This document shows, piece by piece, positions 8,975-17,889 of a DNA stretch of 64,000 nt (positions within the stretch are counted from its first letter, which is position 1; each line of letters begins with the position of its first letter). Made by a program: the position numbers and the translations under genes. Under the pieces are notes generated by a model that was given only the letters and a program-made list of their open reading frames with translations, did no database searches and was not told where the DNA came from. This stretch comes from Peptococcus simiae (lineage in GTDB: Bacteria; Bacillota; Peptococcia; Peptococcales; Peptococcaceae), in NCBI RefSeq assembly GCF_046097595.1, contig NZ_JBJUVG010000006.1, positions 47,863 through 111,862 of the forward strand. The letters are read 5' to 3'.

Positions 8975-9212
8975 GGCTATCCCCCTCAGGTTCATCTATC
9001 GTCTGCAAACTGCCATCCGGCTGCAGGACCTTTATTTTTTCTTCAACGGCATCTAGTTTTTTCTGGCAAAGCATGGCCAGGTCCATCCCCCACTGATAAT
9101 GTGCCAGGGCGTCTTCCAGGGGGATGTCCCCCTTTTCTAAGGCATTCAAAACGGCGTCTAATTCTCCCAGCGCCGCTTCGAAAGTCATATCTTCAGGTAT
9201 CGACTTATTCAT
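8967..9212 (-). CDS. xseB: Exodeoxyribonuclease VII small subunit
   Basis: A small 81-residue helical protein carries the family core TFEAALGELDAVLNALEKGD and LEDAL. It associates with XseA to form the single-strand-specific exonuclease VII. The ATG at 9212 overlaps the xseA stop by eight bases and has AAAGGA upstream. Confidence 0.93.
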   Translation of the reverse strand: MNKSIPEDMTFEAALGELDAVLNALEKGDIPLEDALAHYQWGMDLAMLCQKKLDAVEEKIKVLQPDGSLQTIDEPEGDSHE

Positions 9213-10437
9213 GATAATCCTTTCCCTCTTCTTCAGGAACGGGCCCCAGGCTCCGGGCCTGGATGGTCCCATCTGCAAATCGTAGATAAAAGTGTTTATC
9301 TACCGGAAGGTCTGCCGGGTGACTGATCACCTGGCCGCTGTCATCTGTCGCTATAGAAAAACCCCGAGCCACCACTGCCAGTGGGTTTAAGGCCACCAGG
9401 GGGCCAATCCGTTTTTGTAGGGCCAGGTCTGCCCGATCCAGGACCCCCTTCATCCCCCGGTCCAGGGCCATAAAGCGTTCATCGAGGGCCTGGGCATAAG
9501 GGGCCAGGATTTTTTCCGGCTGGCTAAAGGCGGGTCGCCGATAAGTCTGGTCCAGCCGCCACCGGGCTAAGCGGACATCCCGGAGGAGGGCCTGGCCCAG
9601 GGCCCGGCGGCGGGCCTGGAGGCTATTTTGCAGGTCTGCCTGGTTGGGCACCGCCTGCTCTGCTGCAATGGACGGGGTCCCGGCCCGGAGGTCCGCGGCA
9701 AAGTCTGCCAGGGTCACGTCCGTTTCGTGGCCGATGGCGCTGATAATGGGCACCGGGCTGGCGGCAATCTTCCGCACCACCGGTTCCTCATTGAAGTTCC
9801 AGAGGTCTTCTTGAGACCCCCCGCCCCGGGCCAGGATAATAAGGTCCAGGTCATCCCGCTGGTAAAGGGCATCCAGGGCGGCACAAATCGAAGCCGCCCC
9901 GGTCGGCCCCTGGACCGTAGCCGGCGCCAGGAGGATTTTCACATAGGGGGCCCGTCGCCGCATAACCGTTAACATATCCCGGATAACGGCCCCTGTTTCA
10001 GAGGTCACCAGGCCAACCCGGGCCGGGTAGGTCGGGATAGGCCGACGGTCCGCCGCTGTTTTAAAGAGGCCCTCCTTGGCCAGCTTTTGCTTGAGTTCTT
10101 CAAACTGGATGGCCAGAGCCCCGGCCCCTTCGGCCAGCATCCGGTCGACATAAAGCTGGTAGGCCCCGTTTCGTTCAAAAACCGTCACCTGCCCCCGGAC
10201 CAGAACAGTCATCCCATTGGCCGGGGTAAAGGTCAGGCGGCTGACCTGGCTCCGCCACATGACACAGGTAATAGAGGCCTTGTCGTCCTTTAAGGAAAAA
10301 TAGCAGTGACCACTGGGGGCATGCCGCTTAAAATTAGCGATTTCCCCGCTTAATACCAGCTGGCGGAGGTTGGCATTTTCCTCAAAGCAGCCCTTGATAT
10401 AGCGGTTGAGTTCTGATACCGTCCAGGTCTTACTCAT
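9205..10437 (-). CDS. xseA: Exodeoxyribonuclease VII large subunit
   Basis: A 410-residue protein starts with WTVSELNRYIKG, the usual beginning of the N-terminal OB-fold domain, which holds GHCYFSLKD near residue 40. The nuclease domain follows, with GLVTSETGAV, ARGGGSQEDLWNFNEE and GHETDVTLADFAADLRAGTP. The ATG at 10437 lies inside the 3' end of nusB; the open frame continues upstream but that stretch is antisense-like nonsense. Catalytic subunit for single-stranded DNA degradation in both directions. Confidence 0.96.
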   Translation of the reverse strand: MSKTWTVSELNRYIKGCFEENANLRQLVLSGEIANFKRHAPSGHCYFSLKDDKASITCVMWRSQVSRLTFTPANGMTVLVRGQVTVFERNGAYQLYVDRMLAEGAGALAIQFEELKQKLAKEGLFKTAADRRPIPTYPARVGLVTSETGAVIRDMLTVMRRRAPYVKILLAPATVQGPTGAASICAALDALYQRDDLDLIILARGGGSQEDLWNFNEEPVVRKIAASPVPIISAIGHETDVTLADFAADLRAGTPSIAAEQAVPNQADLQNSLQARRRALGQALLRDVRLARWRLDQTYRRPAFSQPEKILAPYAQALDERFMALDRGMKGVLDRADLALQKRIGPLVALNPLAVVARGFSIATDDSGQVISHPADLPVDKHFYLRFADGTIQARSLGPVPEEEGKDYHE

Positions 10438-11380
10438 CAGCCGCTCGTCCTTTAGCAATAGAATCCAAGGCCCCGTTGATAAACTTGTAAGCCTCATCGT
10501 CACCGTATGTTTTGGCCAGTTCCACCGCTTCATTGATGACCAGGGCCGGGTCAGCCGGGTCCGGCGCGTACTTGAGCTCATAGGTTCCCAGACGGAGGAT
10601 GGCCCGGTCACAGGATGCCAGCCGGTCCAGCCGCCATTTATTGGCAACGGCTCGGATATCTTCATCAATGGCCTCCAGCTGGTTGGCAATGCCGGCTAAG
10701 TGGCCCGCTAGGGCTTGGCCGTCTAGGGCTAAAAGGTCTGCGGCCTGGATATTTTTCCCCAGGGCCCCTTTTAAGTCTGCATCATCCAGCCAGGCGGTCA
10801 TGACCTCTGACTGGTAAGCCGCCAGGTCTTCTTGGCCCAGGAGGGCATTGACCATAGGGCCTTCCGTCAGGAGCTCGCCAAAGCGCTTGGCCTTAAAATA
10901 GTCCCGGGCCACCACCATGGGGGCTTTTTCATAAAAAAAGGCTTGCTCCGCAATATCTGCCAGGAGTTCCTGGATGAGCCGGTCTTGCCAGTCGGGCCCG
11001 GCCGCCTTATGCAGGGCCCTAGCGCTGGCCTCAACATAGGCGTCAAAAAAGGCACTGTAGGCCTCCATATCCAGGCTGGGCGTGGCTTTCTGCTCTGCCG
11101 CGATGCCATAGCCTTCATAAAGATCGGCTAAGAGGTCGTACATGGCGGCCTGGGTCTTGAGCCGGTCGCTTTTCGGCGTATCCAGGCGGTCATATAACCA
11201 GGTACGCACCGCCAGCAGGGGGTCGGTCTCGGTTAGGTCAACAGCTCTAGCCAGGTCTGCCAAGTGAAACCGGGTCGGGTATAAGTGGTCTAAAATCCCT
11301 GTATCCTCTGCACCGCTTTCCTGCTCTGCATAGAGGCAGAGAAATGTCATCAAGCGTGCTGCCCGCTTATCTTGGTTCAT
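10430..11380 (-). CDS. nusB: NusB-like antitermination factor with a large central insertion
   Basis: The C-terminal 90 residues are clearly NusB: NKWRLDRLASCDRAILRLG, then VINEAVELAKTYGDDEAYKFINGALD. The N-terminus (KRAARLMTFLCLYAEQE) matches the NusB first helix. Normal NusB is about 130-160 residues; this one has 316, with about 170-200 extra helical, acidic residues between the first helix and the core. NusB binds boxA RNA with S10 (NusE) in rRNA antitermination. Its place between Asp23 and xseA is the normal genomic context, so it is the organism's NusB rather than a paralogue. What the insertion does is unknown. Confidence 0.88.
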   Translation of the reverse strand: MNQDKRAARLMTFLCLYAEQESGAEDTGILDHLYPTRFHLADLARAVDLTETDPLLAVRTWLYDRLDTPKSDRLKTQAAMYDLLADLYEGYGIAAEQKATPSLDMEAYSAFFDAYVEASARALHKAAGPDWQDRLIQELLADIAEQAFFYEKAPMVVARDYFKAKRFGELLTEGPMVNALLGQEDLAAYQSEVMTAWLDDADLKGALGKNIQAADLLALDGQALAGHLAGIANQLEAIDEDIRAVANKWRLDRLASCDRAILRLGTYELKYAPDPADPALVINEAVELAKTYGDDEAYKFINGALDSIAKGRAADE

Positions 11381-11826
11381 CCTTTACCAGCCCTTCCCTC
11401 ATCTGTGTCATTGTGGTTATCGTTAAACTGGACCCCCTGCACATGGACATCTACCCCATGTAGCAGGACGCCAGTCATATTCTTCACTTGTTCTGCCGCT
11501 TCCTTTTGGATAGTATAAGCCAGGTCCGGGATGGGGATCCCGTAGTCAACCGTAATGGCGACCCCTACCCGGGTGGCGCCATCGGTGGTTTCCACTTTAA
11601 CGCCCTTGGTCGCTGACTTTTTCCCCAGCATCTCGGTGATGCCATCGGTCATCCCGCCGACCATGGCCGCCACCCCGGGCGTACCGCTCACAACTAAAGC
11701 AACAATGGAGGCGATGACATCATCATCCATACGAATGTCGCCATACTTGGTGGTACGGACCTGTTCGCCGGAAATTTCCTGTTTTTTATCCTTTTTTCCT
11801 TGGGTGTTTCCGTGTTCGCCGCTCAT
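11377..11826 (-). CDS. Asp23/Gls24 family envelope stress protein
   Basis: A 149-residue protein has the Asp23 core: DDDVIASIVALVVSGTPGVA, then VAITVDYGIPIPDLAYTIQKEA. The N-terminus is charged and lacks a signal. Asp23 proteins are cytosolic and membrane-associated and linked to cell-wall stress; the gene just before nusB in Bacillota is often of this type. It is the first gene of the recN operon. The start has GGAGG spaced seven bases upstream. Confidence 0.9.
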   Translation of the reverse strand: MSGEHGNTQGKKDKKQEISGEQVRTTKYGDIRMDDDVIASIVALVVSGTPGVAAMVGGMTDGITEMLGKKSATKGVKVETTDGATRVGVAITVDYGIPIPDLAYTIQKEAAEQVKNMTGVLLHGVDVHVQGVQFNDNHNDTDEGRAGKG

Positions 11827-11854
11827 TGGCGAGCCTCCTTTCTCTCATTCTTAC

Positions 11855-11860
11855 AGTATA
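11855..11860 (-). promoter_or_regulatory. Putative extended -10 promoter for the Asp23-to-recN operon
   Basis: On the minus strand TGG-TATACT forms an extended -10 about 30 bases before the Asp23 start. The -35 region is weak. It is the only promoter-like site in the gap before this eleven-gene unit. Confidence 0.45.
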
Positions 11861-11960
11861 CCATGAAAGGTCAAATCATGGCAGTAGCTAAAGGCCGATG
11901 TGGCAAAAACTAGCCGCCCAATGGGCCTAGGCGCCTGCTTGACGACATATTTTTAAGCGC

Positions 11961-11986
11961 AAAAAAGCCCTGCCGGAGCAGGGCTT
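11961..11986 (-). terminator. Terminator of ispH-S1
   Basis: Arms AAGCCCTGC and GCAGGGCTT with a four-base loop form a nine-bp stem followed on the minus strand by a T-run (A residues 11961-11966 on the plus strand). It lies just after the ispH stop at 11996. Confidence 0.9.
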
Positions 11987-11995
11987 AATTTTAAC

Positions 11996-14035
11996 TTATT
12001 CAGCGTCTTCTTCTTGGTCCAAGAGTTGACCAAAGACATCGCCTAAGTTGGTAGAAATGTCTTCATTCACTACCGGTACATCACTCTTAGGGCGAGATTC
12101 ACGGCGAGGCTTTTGTTGTTTCGGGGCTTCGCCGGCCGGACGTTCTTTGAGTTCTTTGATGGACAGGCTGATCCGTTTGCGGTCTTTATCCACATCGAGA
12201 ATCTTAACGTCCACTTCTTGACCCACTTTAAGAACATCTTCAACTTGTTCAACATGTTCCCAAGCGATTTGGGAAATGTGAACCAAGCCGTCTACGCCGT
12301 CTTCCAGGGAAACGAAGGCACCGAAGGGTGCAATGCGGACGACTTTACCATGAGCGGTAGACCCAACTTCATAGCGTTCATCAACATCATCCCAGGGGTT
12401 GGAGAGTAATTTTTTCAGGCTTAAGCTGATTTTGCCTTTTTCTTCGTCTAAGGCAAGGATGTAAACTTCGATTTCATCGCCAACATTGACCACATCGGTC
12501 GGTTGTTTGACGCGACCCCAGCCCATTTCAGAAATGTGCAGTAAGCCGTCTACGCCGCCCAGGTCAACGAAAGCACCAAAGCTAGCAATCCGTTGAACGG
12601 TCCCTTTACGGGTTTCACCAACTTCGAGGGTCTTCCAAAGTTCTTCCCGTTTTTCTTTTTCTTCTTCTTCAATTAAAGCCCGGCGAGAAAGAATGATTTT
12701 ACGGTTTTCCGGATTCGGATCAAATTCGATGATTTTGAAGCGGTAGGTGTTCCCTACAAATTGCTTGATGTCTTCAACGTATTTGGTGTCAAGATGAGAA
12801 GCCGGAACAAAACCGCGTGCGCCGATATCAACGATGACACCGCCTTTAACATCATTAACGACTTTTGCTTCAATGATTTCGTCGTTATCGAATTTTTCTT
12901 GTAAGGCATCCATCGCTTTTTCTTGATCCGCACGTTTCTTGGACAGAACCATGTGACCTTCATTGTTTTCCATCTTGATGACCATGACTTGAATTTCATC
13001 GCCCACTTGGACCAATTCATTCACGTCCGGGTCTTTTTGGAAAGACAGTTCCTTCTTAGGAATGACGCCTTCGGATTTGCCTCCGACATCTACCATCACT
13101 TCGTCCGGGGTGATTTTAACCACAGTCCCGGTGACCACATCATACAGGTTGAGTGGATCCAGTGTACCGTAGCCTTGTTCTAACCCTTGTTCCATCGTTA
13201 ATTCTTCCATCTTGTCAATGACCTCCCTAATTATCCAGTCAGGGGTCGAGGCCCCTGCTGTTAAGCCTATTAAATTGACACCGTCAAACCAGCTTGCCTG
13301 TAAGTCAGCGGCGATTTCCACATGGTAGGTGGTGACGCCTGCTTCTTGGCAAATGTTCACTAGTTTGTTCGTATTGGCGCTGTTATAACCGCCGATGACA
13401 ATCATCGCATCCGCCTCACGAGCGAGCTTGCCGGCATCATATTGCCTGTCTCGGGTAGCGGCGCATATGGTATTGCGCACCACTAAATCTGCCAAGTCCA
13501 GGTCTTTCAGTATTTCCACAGCGGACTCAAACCGTTCCGTTTTTTCTGTGGTTTGACTGACCAGGCATACCTTTTGACCGGTGAGATTGAGTCGCTGAAG
13601 TTCTTCAGGCTCAAAAAATACCTCAGCCCGATCACCGGACCAGCCGACAATACCTTGTACTTCCGGATGGTTGGCATCACCTAGTATGAGCACTTGGTAG
13701 CCGTCCTCGGCGTATTTTTCCGCCAGTTTTTGAACGGCTCTGACTTTCGGACAAGTGCAGTCAAAAGTTGTCAGTCCGCGACGATTTGCTTCTTCGCAAA
13801 CCGCCGGCGTCACGCCATGGGTGCGAAAAATAACACTTTTCTCTGTTATATCGTCATAGTCATCGTAAGACCGAATCCCCATGCTTTCTAAGCGCTGCAC
13901 CTCTTGGGGGTTATGGATCAGCGGTCCCAGGGTTGCCAGGGGCCCCTTACCTTCCTCAATGAGGGCTTCACCTTTTTCAATCGCATGACGAACACCGAAA
14001 CAAAAGCCAGCATTCGCTGCAATACGGATTTCCAT
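11996..14035 (-). CDS. ispH: IspH (HMB-PP reductase) fused to ribosomal protein S1-like domains
   Basis: A 679-residue fusion. Residues 1-285 are IspH, the [4Fe-4S] enzyme of the last MEP step, with the three cluster cysteines at 12 (FCFGV), 95 (CTCP) and 191 (TICAAT) and HGV near 73. From about residue 295 four S1 RNA-binding domains follow, the last two being typical (GAFVDLGG, GAFVSLED, each ending DGL.HIS). The tail is acidic. This architecture is known from Clostridia and Negativicutes. The S1 part probably serves as ribosomal protein S1 of the organism; that role is inference. It has its own promoter downstream of cmk. Confidence 0.95.
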   Translation of the reverse strand: MEIRIAANAGFCFGVRHAIEKGEALIEEGKGPLATLGPLIHNPQEVQRLESMGIRSYDDYDDITEKSVIFRTHGVTPAVCEEANRRGLTTFDCTCPKVRAVQKLAEKYAEDGYQVLILGDANHPEVQGIVGWSGDRAEVFFEPEELQRLNLTGQKVCLVSQTTEKTERFESAVEILKDLDLADLVVRNTICAATRDRQYDAGKLAREADAMIVIGGYNSANTNKLVNICQEAGVTTYHVEIAADLQASWFDGVNLIGLTAGASTPDWIIREVIDKMEELTMEQGLEQGYGTLDPLNLYDVVTGTVVKITPDEVMVDVGGKSEGVIPKKELSFQKDPDVNELVQVGDEIQVMVIKMENNEGHMVLSKKRADQEKAMDALQEKFDNDEIIEAKVVNDVKGGVIVDIGARGFVPASHLDTKYVEDIKQFVGNTYRFKIIEFDPNPENRKIILSRRALIEEEEKEKREELWKTLEVGETRKGTVQRIASFGAFVDLGGVDGLLHISEMGWGRVKQPTDVVNVGDEIEVYILALDEEKGKISLSLKKLLSNPWDDVDERYEVGSTAHGKVVRIAPFGAFVSLEDGVDGLVHISQIAWEHVEQVEDVLKVGQEVDVKILDVDKDRKRISLSIKELKERPAGEAPKQQKPRRESRPKSDVPVVNEDISTNLGDVFGQLLDQEEDAE

Positions 14036-14075
14036 CTTCCGACTCCTTATTAGCCAACTTCAAGTACACTATTCT

Positions 14076-14104
14076 ATTATACCCAAGAAATCTTAAGTTG
14101 CCAA
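14076..14104 (-). promoter_or_regulatory. Sigma-A type promoter of ispH-S1
   Basis: On the minus strand TTGGCA (14099-14104) and TATAAT (14076-14081) are separated by 17 bases. It sits in the gap between cmk and ispH and would start ispH-S1 transcription about 35 bases before the ATG. Confidence 0.8.
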
Positions 14105-14107
14105 CGG

Positions 14108-14764
14108 TTATTTTCGAATCAAGCCTAAAATATATTCAGAAACTTCTTCAATTCCCATATGACTACTGTCCAGGTAGACGGCATCTGCCGCTTGAACCAG
14201 GGGTGCGACCGCCCGTTGACGGTCTTTTTCGTCCCGGTCGGCAATTTCTTGGGCAATGGTTTCAAAGGAAACCTGGTCACCCTGGCTGGCCAGTTGGTCC
14301 ACCCGGCGACGGGCCCTTTCTTCAACACTGGCAGTCAGGAATATTTTCAGGTCTGCTGCCGGCAGGACAACGGTGCCGATATCCCGGCCATCCATGACCA
14401 CATCGGCCTGGGCTGCCAAGTCTTGGATGCGGTCAGTCACCAGCTGGCGGACTGGCGGCAGGGCGCTGTAGGCAGAGACCCTTTGGGAGACAGCGTTGTC
14501 CCGGATGGCCTCTGTCACGTCCTCGCCATTGGCCCAAACCTGCTGCTGGCCGGCCTGGTCCGTTGTCAGGTCAAGGGTCAGCTGGTCTAAGAAGGCAGCC
14601 AGGCCAGGGCCTTCTTCCGGAGGCTGGTCTTCCTGCAGGGCCAACAGGGCCACTGCCCGGTAGAGGGCCCCACTGTCAATGTAAACAAAACCCAGGTCAC
14701 GGGCGATTTTTTTGGCAATGGTACTCTTGCCGGCCCCGGCCGGGCCGTCAATGGCTATTTGCAT
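14108..14764 (-). CDS. cmk: Cytidylate kinase
   Basis: This 218-residue P-loop nucleoside monophosphate kinase converts CMP and dCMP to diphosphates. GPAGAGKST lies at residues 7-15, DGRDIGTVV in the CMP-binding centre and RRVDQL-like basic residues in the lid. The length is normal. The start overlaps the upstream flavoprotein gene by ten bases, so the two are co-transcribed. In Clostridia cmk often lies close to ispH-S1, as here. Confidence 0.95.
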   Translation of the reverse strand: MQIAIDGPAGAGKSTIAKKIARDLGFVYIDSGALYRAVALLALQEDQPPEEGPGLAAFLDQLTLDLTTDQAGQQQVWANGEDVTEAIRDNAVSQRVSAYSALPPVRQLVTDRIQDLAAQADVVMDGRDIGTVVLPAADLKIFLTASVEERARRRVDQLASQGDQVSFETIAQEIADRDEKDRQRAVAPLVQAADAVYLDSSHMGIEEVSEYILGLIRK

Positions 14765-16029
14765 GAGCTCCCCTCCCCGTCAAAATAAGCTGCACAGGCC
14801 TTGGCTGCATGACCGGCCACATAGCCTGTTGAAAAGGCAATTTGCAAGTTAAAGCCCCCGGTATTGGCGTCAATATCCAACAATTCGCCGCAGGCATAGA
14901 GGCCTGCATGGCTGCGCAGGGCCATGGTCTTTGGCGCCACCTGACCTACAGCGATTCCCCCGGCGGTGACGATGGCTTCTCGCAGGGGCCGGGGGCCGGT
15001 TACCGTCAAGGGCATATTTTGCAACAGGTGGACCATCTTCAGCCGGTCGGCCCGGGTCAAGTCCAGCATCCGCTGAGCCGGGTCCAATTGGGCCTCGGCA
15101 ATAAAGGGGCTGATGAGTTTCTGAGGCAGGAGAGGCTTTAAGCCATTGACCAGTTGCTTGCGGCCATCTTTTTTGATCATCCGCAAGAGCCGGTCATCCA
15201 ACTGTTTCTCATCCAGGGCCGGCTTCAGGTCAACGGTGGCCTGGATGGGGCCCGGGTGGTCCTGCCAGTAGTCGACCAAGCGGCCGCTCGCGCTCAGGAT
15301 AATGGGGCCGGAGACCCCGAAATGGGTGCACATCATTTCCCCAAAGTCACTGTAGATGACCTTTCCCTCAGCGGTAAAAATAATGCGGATATTCCGCAGG
15401 CTAAGCCCTTGGGCTGCCTGGACCCAGCCCGGCCGGCAAACCAGAGGTACCAGGGCCGGTCGTGCCGGCACCACTGCAATGCCCAGGTCTGCCGCCAGCC
15501 GGTATCCATCACCGGTCGAGCCGGTGGCCGGGTAGGAGGCCCCACCGGTGGCCAAAACCAGGGCCTTACCGGTATAGCTGCCGGCCGAGGTCCGGACGGT
15601 CCAGGACTGGTCCTTGTTCTGCACCACTTCTTCCACAGCCGCCTTGGTCTGGACGGTAACCCCTGCCTCTTTTAAGGCGGCCAGGAGCACATCGAGGATG
15701 CTCTGGGCCCGGTCACTTTCCGGGAATACCCGGCCCCCTCTTTCCACCTTCAAGGGACAGCCCCGATCTTCAAAAAAGGCCCGTACCTCCCTAGGCCCTA
15801 GACGGGCTAGGGCTGAATAGATAAACCGGGGATTATGGTGAATGTGTTCTATTAATTGGTCTTGGCCAAAGTCTGTGGTGACGTTACACCGCCCCTTACC
15901 GGTGATGAGGAGCTTTTTACCTAAATGCGGCATTTTTTCTAAAAGGGTGACGCGGGCGCCCCCTTCAGCTGCGGCAATAGCGGCCATCATACCGGCCGGA
16001 CCACCGCCGACTACCAGTACATCTTCCAT
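14755..16029 (-). CDS. BaiN/HI0933-family FAD-dependent oxidoreductase
   Basis: A 424-residue flavoprotein starts with the dinucleotide-binding motif VVGGGPAGMMAA (residues 5-16) and LEKMPHLGKKLLITGKGRCNVT, the HI0933 family signature. The C-terminus has the second FAD segment, GLYACGELLDIDANTGGFNLQ. BaiN in Clostridium scindens was proposed as a bile acid reductase, but most members, including those next to cmk in Clostridia, have no known substrate. The ATG at 16029 has GAGGTG upstream; a longer frame would precede the promoter elements and is rejected. Confidence 0.88.
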   Translation of the reverse strand: MEDVLVVGGGPAGMMAAIAAAEGGARVTLLEKMPHLGKKLLITGKGRCNVTTDFGQDQLIEHIHHNPRFIYSALARLGPREVRAFFEDRGCPLKVERGGRVFPESDRAQSILDVLLAALKEAGVTVQTKAAVEEVVQNKDQSWTVRTSAGSYTGKALVLATGGASYPATGSTGDGYRLAADLGIAVVPARPALVPLVCRPGWVQAAQGLSLRNIRIIFTAEGKVIYSDFGEMMCTHFGVSGPIILSASGRLVDYWQDHPGPIQATVDLKPALDEKQLDDRLLRMIKKDGRKQLVNGLKPLLPQKLISPFIAEAQLDPAQRMLDLTRADRLKMVHLLQNMPLTVTGPRPLREAIVTAGGIAVGQVAPKTMALRSHAGLYACGELLDIDANTGGFNLQIAFSTGYVAGHAAKACAAYFDGEGSSCK

Positions 16030-16089
16030 CCTACACCTCACCTCGTCTGCGGCCTTGCCAGTGCCGCAATCAACCATGATATTTAAATG

Positions 16090-16118
16090 ATTGTAGCACG
16101 CTTTACTATAACTCGCAA
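16090..16118 (-). promoter_or_regulatory. Promoter of the BaiN-like gene and cmk
   Basis: On the minus strand TTGCGA (16113-16118), 17 bases and TACAAT (16090-16095). It lies directly after the rny terminator and about 60 bases upstream of the start at 16029. Confidence 0.65.
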
Positions 16119-16125
16119 GATAAGA

Positions 16126-16155
16126 CAAAAAGCCCCTGTCTGTCGACAGGGGCTT
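16126..16155 (-). terminator. Terminator of rny
   Basis: Nine-base-pair arms AGCCCCTGT / ACAGGGGCT around a short loop (16131-16139 and 16146-16154), followed on the minus strand by TTTTTG. It lies five bases after the rny stop. Confidence 0.88.
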
Positions 16156-16160
16156 GGCTC

Positions 16161-17699
16161 TTATTTCGCGTAATCAACATTTCTGGTTTCACGAATGACA
16201 ACGACTTTAATTTGACCGGGGTACTGCATTTCCTGCTCAATCCGTTTAGAGATATCAAAGGCCATTTTGGCGCTTTTAGCATCGTCGACTTTTTCCGGTT
16301 TGACAATCACGCGGACTTCACGACCGGCTTGAACGGCGTAGGTTTTTTCTACCCCTTCAAAGTCAGATGCAATTTCTTCTAATTGAGTAAGCCGACGCAG
16401 GTAGTTTTCCAAGGTCTCGCGGCGGGCACCTGGACGGGCAGCAGAAATTGCATCCGCTGCAGCCACCAGAACACTTTCCACGCAGTTGGGTTCGACATCC
16501 CCATGGTGGCTGACGATGGCATTTAAAACACCCTTCGGTTCCTGGTATTTCCGTGCCACTTCAGCGCCCAGGGTCACGTGAGACCCCTCTGTTTCATGGT
16601 CAAGGGCTTTACCGATATCATGTAAAAGACCTGCCCGTTTGGCCAAGCTCACATCACATTCCAGCTCGGCTGCGAGTAAGCCGGCTAAGTGGGCCACTTC
16701 AATGGAATGTTTCAGGACATTTTGGCCATAGGAGGTCCGGTACTTGAGGCGACCGAGTAGCTTCACCAATTCCGGGTGAATGCCGTGGACGCCGGTTTCA
16801 AAGACCGCCTGTTCCCCAGCTTCCCGAATACTGGCATCGACTTCTTTCTGGGCTTTGGCAACCATCTCCTCAATGCGGGCCGGATGAATCCGTCCATCCA
16901 CAATGAGTTTTTCCAAAGCCAGCCGGGCCACTTCACGACGAACCGGTTCAAAGGCAGACACGACCACCGCTTCCGGGGTGTCATCAATAATTAAATCGAC
17001 ACCGGTTAAGCTTTCGATGGTCCGAATGTTGCGCCCTTCGCGCCCGATAATCCGCCCCTTCATTTCATCATTGGGCAGCTGGACCACAGACACGGTTGTT
17101 TCCGCGACATGGTCAGCGGCACAGCGCTGGATGGCGCCGCCAATGATTTCACGAGCGATTTTATCGGCCTCGTCTTTGGCTTCACTTTCTTTTTCTTTAA
17201 TCATGACGGCCAAATCATGATCGATTTCTGTTTCAACTTGTCGGAACAGTTGATTTTTCGCCTCTTCATTGGTCAAGCCAGCAATCCGCTCTAATTCCGC
17301 TTTTTGTTCTTCAATTAAGCGGTCAATGTCGTTTTTTGCCTCAAAAACTGCTTGTTCCCGTTCAAGAAGCTTTTCTTCCTTTTGTTCTAAACTATCTGAC
17401 TTGCGGTCTAAAATATCTTCTTTTTGTACCAACCGCTTCTCAGTATTTTGAACTTCGGCCCGTCTTTCCCGGGCTTCTTGTTCCGCTTCGTTACGAATTT
17501 TGTAAGCGTCGTCTTTCGCTTCCACCAGCGCTTCTTTTTTAAGGGTCTCTGCCGATCGATTGGCGTCTTCTACAATCCGCTTGGCTTCTGTTTCTGCAGA
17601 GCCAATCACTTTTTCAGCGCTCTGCTTACGCAGAACATAGCCAGCGGCACAGCCAATAATCAAGGCTAAAAGACCAACAGCGATGATGGTCAATTCCAT
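16161..17699 (-). CDS. rny: Ribonuclease Y
   Basis: A 512-residue membrane-anchored endoribonuclease that initiates mRNA decay. Residues 4-22 form the N-terminal TM helix, followed by a long coiled coil (about 30-200), a KH domain (GRIIGREGRNIRTIE) and an HD domain (HSIEVAHLAG, LLHDIGKALDHE). The ATG at 17699 follows AAGGAGG. In Bacillus rny is next to ymdB; here ymdB is elsewhere in the window. Its 5' region carries a strong promoter and an intrinsic-terminator leader, hinting at attenuation. Confidence 0.96.
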   Translation of the reverse strand: MELTIIAVGLLALIIGCAAGYVLRKQSAEKVIGSAETEAKRIVEDANRSAETLKKEALVEAKDDAYKIRNEAEQEARERRAEVQNTEKRLVQKEDILDRKSDSLEQKEEKLLEREQAVFEAKNDIDRLIEEQKAELERIAGLTNEEAKNQLFRQVETEIDHDLAVMIKEKESEAKDEADKIAREIIGGAIQRCAADHVAETTVSVVQLPNDEMKGRIIGREGRNIRTIESLTGVDLIIDDTPEAVVVSAFEPVRREVARLALEKLIVDGRIHPARIEEMVAKAQKEVDASIREAGEQAVFETGVHGIHPELVKLLGRLKYRTSYGQNVLKHSIEVAHLAGLLAAELECDVSLAKRAGLLHDIGKALDHETEGSHVTLGAEVARKYQEPKGVLNAIVSHHGDVEPNCVESVLVAAADAISAARPGARRETLENYLRRLTQLEEIASDFEGVEKTYAVQAGREVRVIVKPEKVDDAKSAKMAFDISKRIEQEMQYPGQIKVVVIRETRNVDYAK

Positions 17700-17734
17700 A
17701 AAGGCCTCCTTCCTCCGATTAGGTAGGCTCCTGA

Positions 17735-17765
17735 CAAAAAAACAAACCGAGCTGCCTCGGTTTGT
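17735..17765 (-). terminator. Terminator hairpin between recX and rny
   Basis: Perfect ten-bp arms ACAAACCGAG (17742-17751) and CTCGGTTTGT (17756-17765) with a four-base loop are followed on the minus strand by seven Ts. It may end the pyr-recX transcript, and it also lies between the promoter at 17857-17885 and rny. Confidence 0.9.
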
Positions 17766-17850
17766 CGGTATCAATAATTGATCTTCCCGCCCTACGGGCA
17801 ATCCAAAGGGATGCGAAAATACTTATTTACACCGCAGATTGCGGAGCCTC
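17738..17850 (-). ncRNA. Putative structured leader or small RNA upstream of rny
   Basis: A strong promoter and a strong terminator bracket about 110 bases without coding capacity. On the minus strand the segment contains consecutive short hairpins: CCGCA/TGCGG, ATCC/GGAT, GCCC/GGGC and ATCAA/TTGAT, then the terminator stem. No riboswitch or T-box consensus is recognised. It could be a transcription-attenuation leader of rny or a free small RNA. The call rests on signal arrangement only. Confidence 0.45.
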
Positions 17851-17856
17851 TTTACA

Positions 17857-17885
17857 ATTTTACGAACTAGAACAAATATTGTCAA
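17857..17885 (-). promoter_or_regulatory. Strong sigma-A promoter upstream of the rny leader
   Basis: On the minus strand consensus TTGACA (17880-17885), exactly 17 bases, and TAAAAT (17857-17862). It begins four bases after the recX stop. The transcript would start near 17850, about 150 bases before rny. Confidence 0.8.
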
Positions 17886-17889
17886 GCCA

